From contig CALDNG010000022.1 in assembly GCA_937915285.1 (NCBI GenBank), positions 1-18,358 on the forward strand: a stretch of DNA of 18,358 nucleotides. The letters are read 5' to 3'. The position numbers were made by a program, and so were the translations under genes. The stretch comes from an uncultured Desulfomonile sp. (GTDB lineage Bacteria > Desulfobacterota > Desulfomonilia > Desulfomonilales > Desulfomonilaceae). This document shows positions 16,429 to 18,358 of this stretch, piece after piece (the first letter of the stretch is position 1; every line of letters starts with the position of its first letter). The notes below the pieces were generated by a model. That model had not been told where the DNA came from. It was given only the letters and a program-made list of their open reading frames with translations, and ran no database searches.

Positions 16429-16974
16429 ATGAAATTCAATGTTCACGACTTTTATCTGGATTTAAACACCAAGGGTATAATCCTGTGTTTTTGTGGTCCC
16501 ATATCTCAAGGACTAATTGAAGGGATAGGCGGCACACTCAGACAGAAAATGGAACTGGAAGAGACGGACCTTAATACTTCTCAAAAGGTTTTCTCGGTTT
16601 TTGTTGAACAGATGCAAAACATTGTGAATTATTCGGCTGACCGGGTCATCCTTGAGAACAGGGATGATGGAGAGATCCGTATTGGCGTGTTGATCCTTGG
16701 TAAAGAGGACGAACATTTTTATGTGTTGTGCGGCAATAAAATCGGTCGGGAAAATGTTGGGGCCATTTCGGGACAACTGGAGTCTTTGTCGAAGATGAGC
16801 AAACAGGAGCTTAAGCGTCTCTATCAGGAGCGACGAAAAATGTTTCCGCACCGGGAAGGAAAAGGGACCGGGCTTGGCTTTATCGACATAGCTCGCAAAG
16901 CTACCCTGCCGATAGAATTTGACTTCAATCCTGTTGACGGTGATTTTGTTTTCTTCACTATAAAAGTCGTAATA
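16429..16974 (+). CDS. siaB: SiaB-family protein kinase
   Basis: 182 residues from the ATG at 16429, about 11 nt after GGAG and in frame with a GTG at 16405 that overlaps the previous stop and lacks a site. The stop codon is TGA at 16975-16977. This is the small HATPase-like SiaB kinase family. It has EQMQNIVNYSADR (the N-box equivalent, 60-72), LCGNKI, KQELKRLYQE, and the ATP-lid glycines GKGTGLGFIDIARKA (144-158). SiaB phosphorylates SiaC on a serine/threonine using ATP, opposing SiaA. The gene lies between the phosphatase and SiaC genes, the same order as in the Pseudomonas siaABC cluster. I am confident of the family; the symbol is by homology. Confidence 0.9.
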
Positions 16975-16988
16975 TGAGGCCCCACAAG

Positions 16989-17372
16989 ATGGATGAATTT
17001 AGAATCGAACCCACCAAATCAACTCCGTTTATTCATTTGGAACCTTCGAAAAACAGAATCATGATTAGCGGCGAATCATATCCCGAAAATCCGGCAAAAT
17101 TTTTTGAACCCATATGGTCAAAGATAGAAGCCTACCTCGCCTTGCAAAAGGACAACTCTGTTGAAGTGAACATTGAACTGGTCTATTTCAACAGCAGTAG
17201 TTCCAAGGCCCTCATGAACTTTTTTGAAATGCTTGAGGCTTCAAGCCAGGGTGGCCAGAACATAGCTGTCAACTGGTGGTATAGAAGGGAAACTGAGTCT
17301 GCGTTCGAAGCTGGGGAAGAGTTTAAGGAGGACGTTCCTGCCTTGACATTCAACCTCAGGCCCCTGGACTGA
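16989..17372 (+). CDS. siaC: SiaC-family regulatory phosphoprotein
   Basis: 127 residues from the ATG at 16989, which has GAGG about 9 nt upstream. An upstream in-frame ATG at 16974 overlaps the siaB stop but has no ribosome binding site. The family begins with just this kind of sequence (MDEFRIEPTKSTPFIHLE). SiaC hallmarks are ISGESYPENP, VYFNSSSSKALM, and VNWWYRRETESAFEAGEEF. In P. aeruginosa SiaC is phosphorylated on Thr68; here the aligned region is the serine run S69-S72, so the acceptor is probably a Ser. In that system unphosphorylated SiaC binds and activates SiaD, a diguanylate cyclase. No such cyclase is in this window; the next gene is a histidine kinase, which is the best candidate target. 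Confidence 0.92.
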   Translation: MDEFRIEPTKSTPFIHLEPSKNRIMISGESYPENPAKFFEPIWSKIEAYLALQKDNSVEVNIELVYFNSSSSKALMNFFEMLEASSQGGQNIAVNWWYRRETESAFEAGEEFKEDVPALTFNLRPLD

Positions 17373-17432
17373 TTCAAATGACTAGAAATTTTCCGGGATA
17401 TTGAAATGTTCATCCTTCGAGGTCGTTCAACA

Positions 17433-18312
17433 ATGTCAGAAAAGGGGTTGTTTGAGAGAGAAAAGAGCATCCTGGCTGAAGCCAGGCTCCTGCTTTCACA
17501 AGATAATCAGGACCAGAACTGGATCGGTCACTATCAAAAACTGATCAATGAGTTTGAAAAATTAATCATTCAGAGCGACAGGTTGCTAAGGATTGGGGAC
17601 ATCATGCAGGTCAGGCTCAACAGCCTGAGAGAAGAACTTAGAGCTGAAATCGAGAACCACAGAAAAACCCAGGCTCAGAATGAACAGTTCCAGGCCCAAC
17701 TGTTTCAGGCCCAAAAAATGGAAGCGCTCGGCACACTCGTAGGAGGGATTGCTCACGACATAAACAACATGCTGCAAACTATCCTCGGCTTTTCTGAACT
17801 TCTCATGAGGGAATCCAAGGAAGACACACCTGCTAAGAAACGCTTGCAGACAATCATTTCGGCGGGTAAGGGTGGAGCTGATCTTGTCAAGAAACTCCTA
17901 GCCTTCACTAAACAGGCAACAATTTTTCCGGTCAATCTCGATGTAAACGATCACATTACACAAGTCAGCTCCGTCCTGTCACATTCAATCCCAACCACAA
18001 TCGATATAGAAATGGACCTTTGCAAGGAAGCAGCGACGGTGCATGCCGATCCATCGCAAGTAAATGACATCATCATGAATCTTCTGATGAATGCGGTTGA
18101 GGCTATGCCTGAGGGTGGCGCAATCAGAATCTCAACACGGATCGTTTTGCTCGATGACAATGATTGCGGGAAGTTAATAGATCTGAGACCTGGAAATCAC
18201 CTGCTCATGATAGTTTCTGACACTGGAGGCGGCATGGATGAATCCACAATGTCCAGGATTTTTGATCCTTTTTTCTCGACCAAACAGAAAGGCTCCACTC
18301 GTGGAACCGGAT
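17433..18312 (+). CDS. Histidine kinase with N-terminal helical stalk, 3' truncated by adapter sequence
   Basis: 293 residues are visible from the ATG at 17433, which has GAGGT at 17419-17423. ATG 17406 is an alternative adding nine residues. Residues ~34-69 (YQKLINEFEKLIIQSDRL, then LRIGDIMQVRLNSLREEL) form a helical stalk. A coiled coil runs to ~95. The HisKA domain follows, with H108 in GGIAHDINNMLQ, then HATPase with the N-box NLLMNAVEAM, D263-T-G-G-G (G1), FDPFF (F-box) and the first GTG of the G2 box. The sequence then joins adapter DNA. The TAG at 18312-18314 is formed by genomic T plus adapter AG and is not a real stop. No sensor or membrane domain is seen, so control is likely by a protein partner bound to the stalk. 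This is the last gene of the V4R-siaA-B-C operon. Confidence 0.9.
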
Positions 18313-18358
18313 AGATCGGAAGAGCACACGTCTGAACTCCAGTCACGAGTGGATATCT
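18313..18358 (+). other. Illumina TruSeq adapter with index (sequencing artefact)
   Basis: From 18313 the sequence reads AGATCGGAAGAGC and continues through the standard TruSeq read-1 adapter to 18346. It is followed by GAGTGGAT (18347-18354), which fits TruSeq index 23 as I recall it, and ATCT, the start of the P7 part. It is not part of the organism's genome. Confidence 0.98.

Noticed and set aside
1..18358. The cut kinase at the right end and the kinase tail at the left end could be two parts of one hybrid kinase on a circular molecule.
   Set aside because: The two fragments would fit with roughly 25-30 missing codons, but adapter ends the contig on the right and no overlap joins the ends. 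Kinase C-termini are too alike for this to count as evidence, and the gene content looks chromosomal.

Overview
The window reads as a chromosomal fragment from an anaerobic, deltaproteobacterium-like Gram-negative (Desulfobacterota in the broad sense). This placement is inferred. It rests on the cysteine-rich bis-[4Fe-4S] protein, the iron-sulfur flavoprotein, the ACT-domain malic enzyme, CreA/TatA/Cfa homologues and the dense two-component and partner-switch signalling. No rRNA, tRNA, CRISPR array, intact insertion sequence or phage gene was seen.

Layout, left to right. (1) Bases 1-507 are the 3' end of a hybrid histidine kinase: the last strand of its ATPase domain followed by a receiver domain. 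(2) Bases 586-3537 hold three minus-strand genes: a cysteine-rich ferredoxin-type protein, an EamA-family transporter and CreA. (3) Bases 4111-6908 hold two tandem plus-strand paralogues of the condensation-domain/CoA-dependent acyltransferase superfamily; the second has an altered active-site motif. (4) Bases 7084-8981 hold two minus-strand genes: a P1-family (DmpA/NylC-like) self-cleaving hydrolase and an iron-sulfur flavoprotein. (5) A GNAT acetyltransferase (+) and a cyclopropane fatty acid synthase (-) converge. (6) A gene-poor stretch is followed by tatA and an ACT-domain malic enzyme. (7) After a second gene-poor stretch containing several short hairpins, 14672 to the end is a compact plus-strand signalling operon: V4R ligand-binding protein, SpoIIE/PP2C phosphatase (SiaA-like), SiaB-like kinase, SiaC-like phosphoprotein and a histidine kinase.

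The most interesting system is this last operon. The A, B and C genes match the SiaA/SiaB/SiaC switch known from Pseudomonas, but the output gene next in line is a histidine kinase, not the diguanylate cyclase SiaD. Its N-terminal helical stalk resembles the SiaC-binding stalk of SiaD as I remember it. A V4R protein at the head of the operon could supply the input signal. The proposed chain is ligand -> V4R / phosphatase-kinase balance -> SiaC -> histidine kinase.

The right end is not biological. From about base 18313 the sequence is an Illumina TruSeq adapter with its index. The adapter cuts the histidine kinase inside its ATP-binding G2 box and creates a false stop codon.
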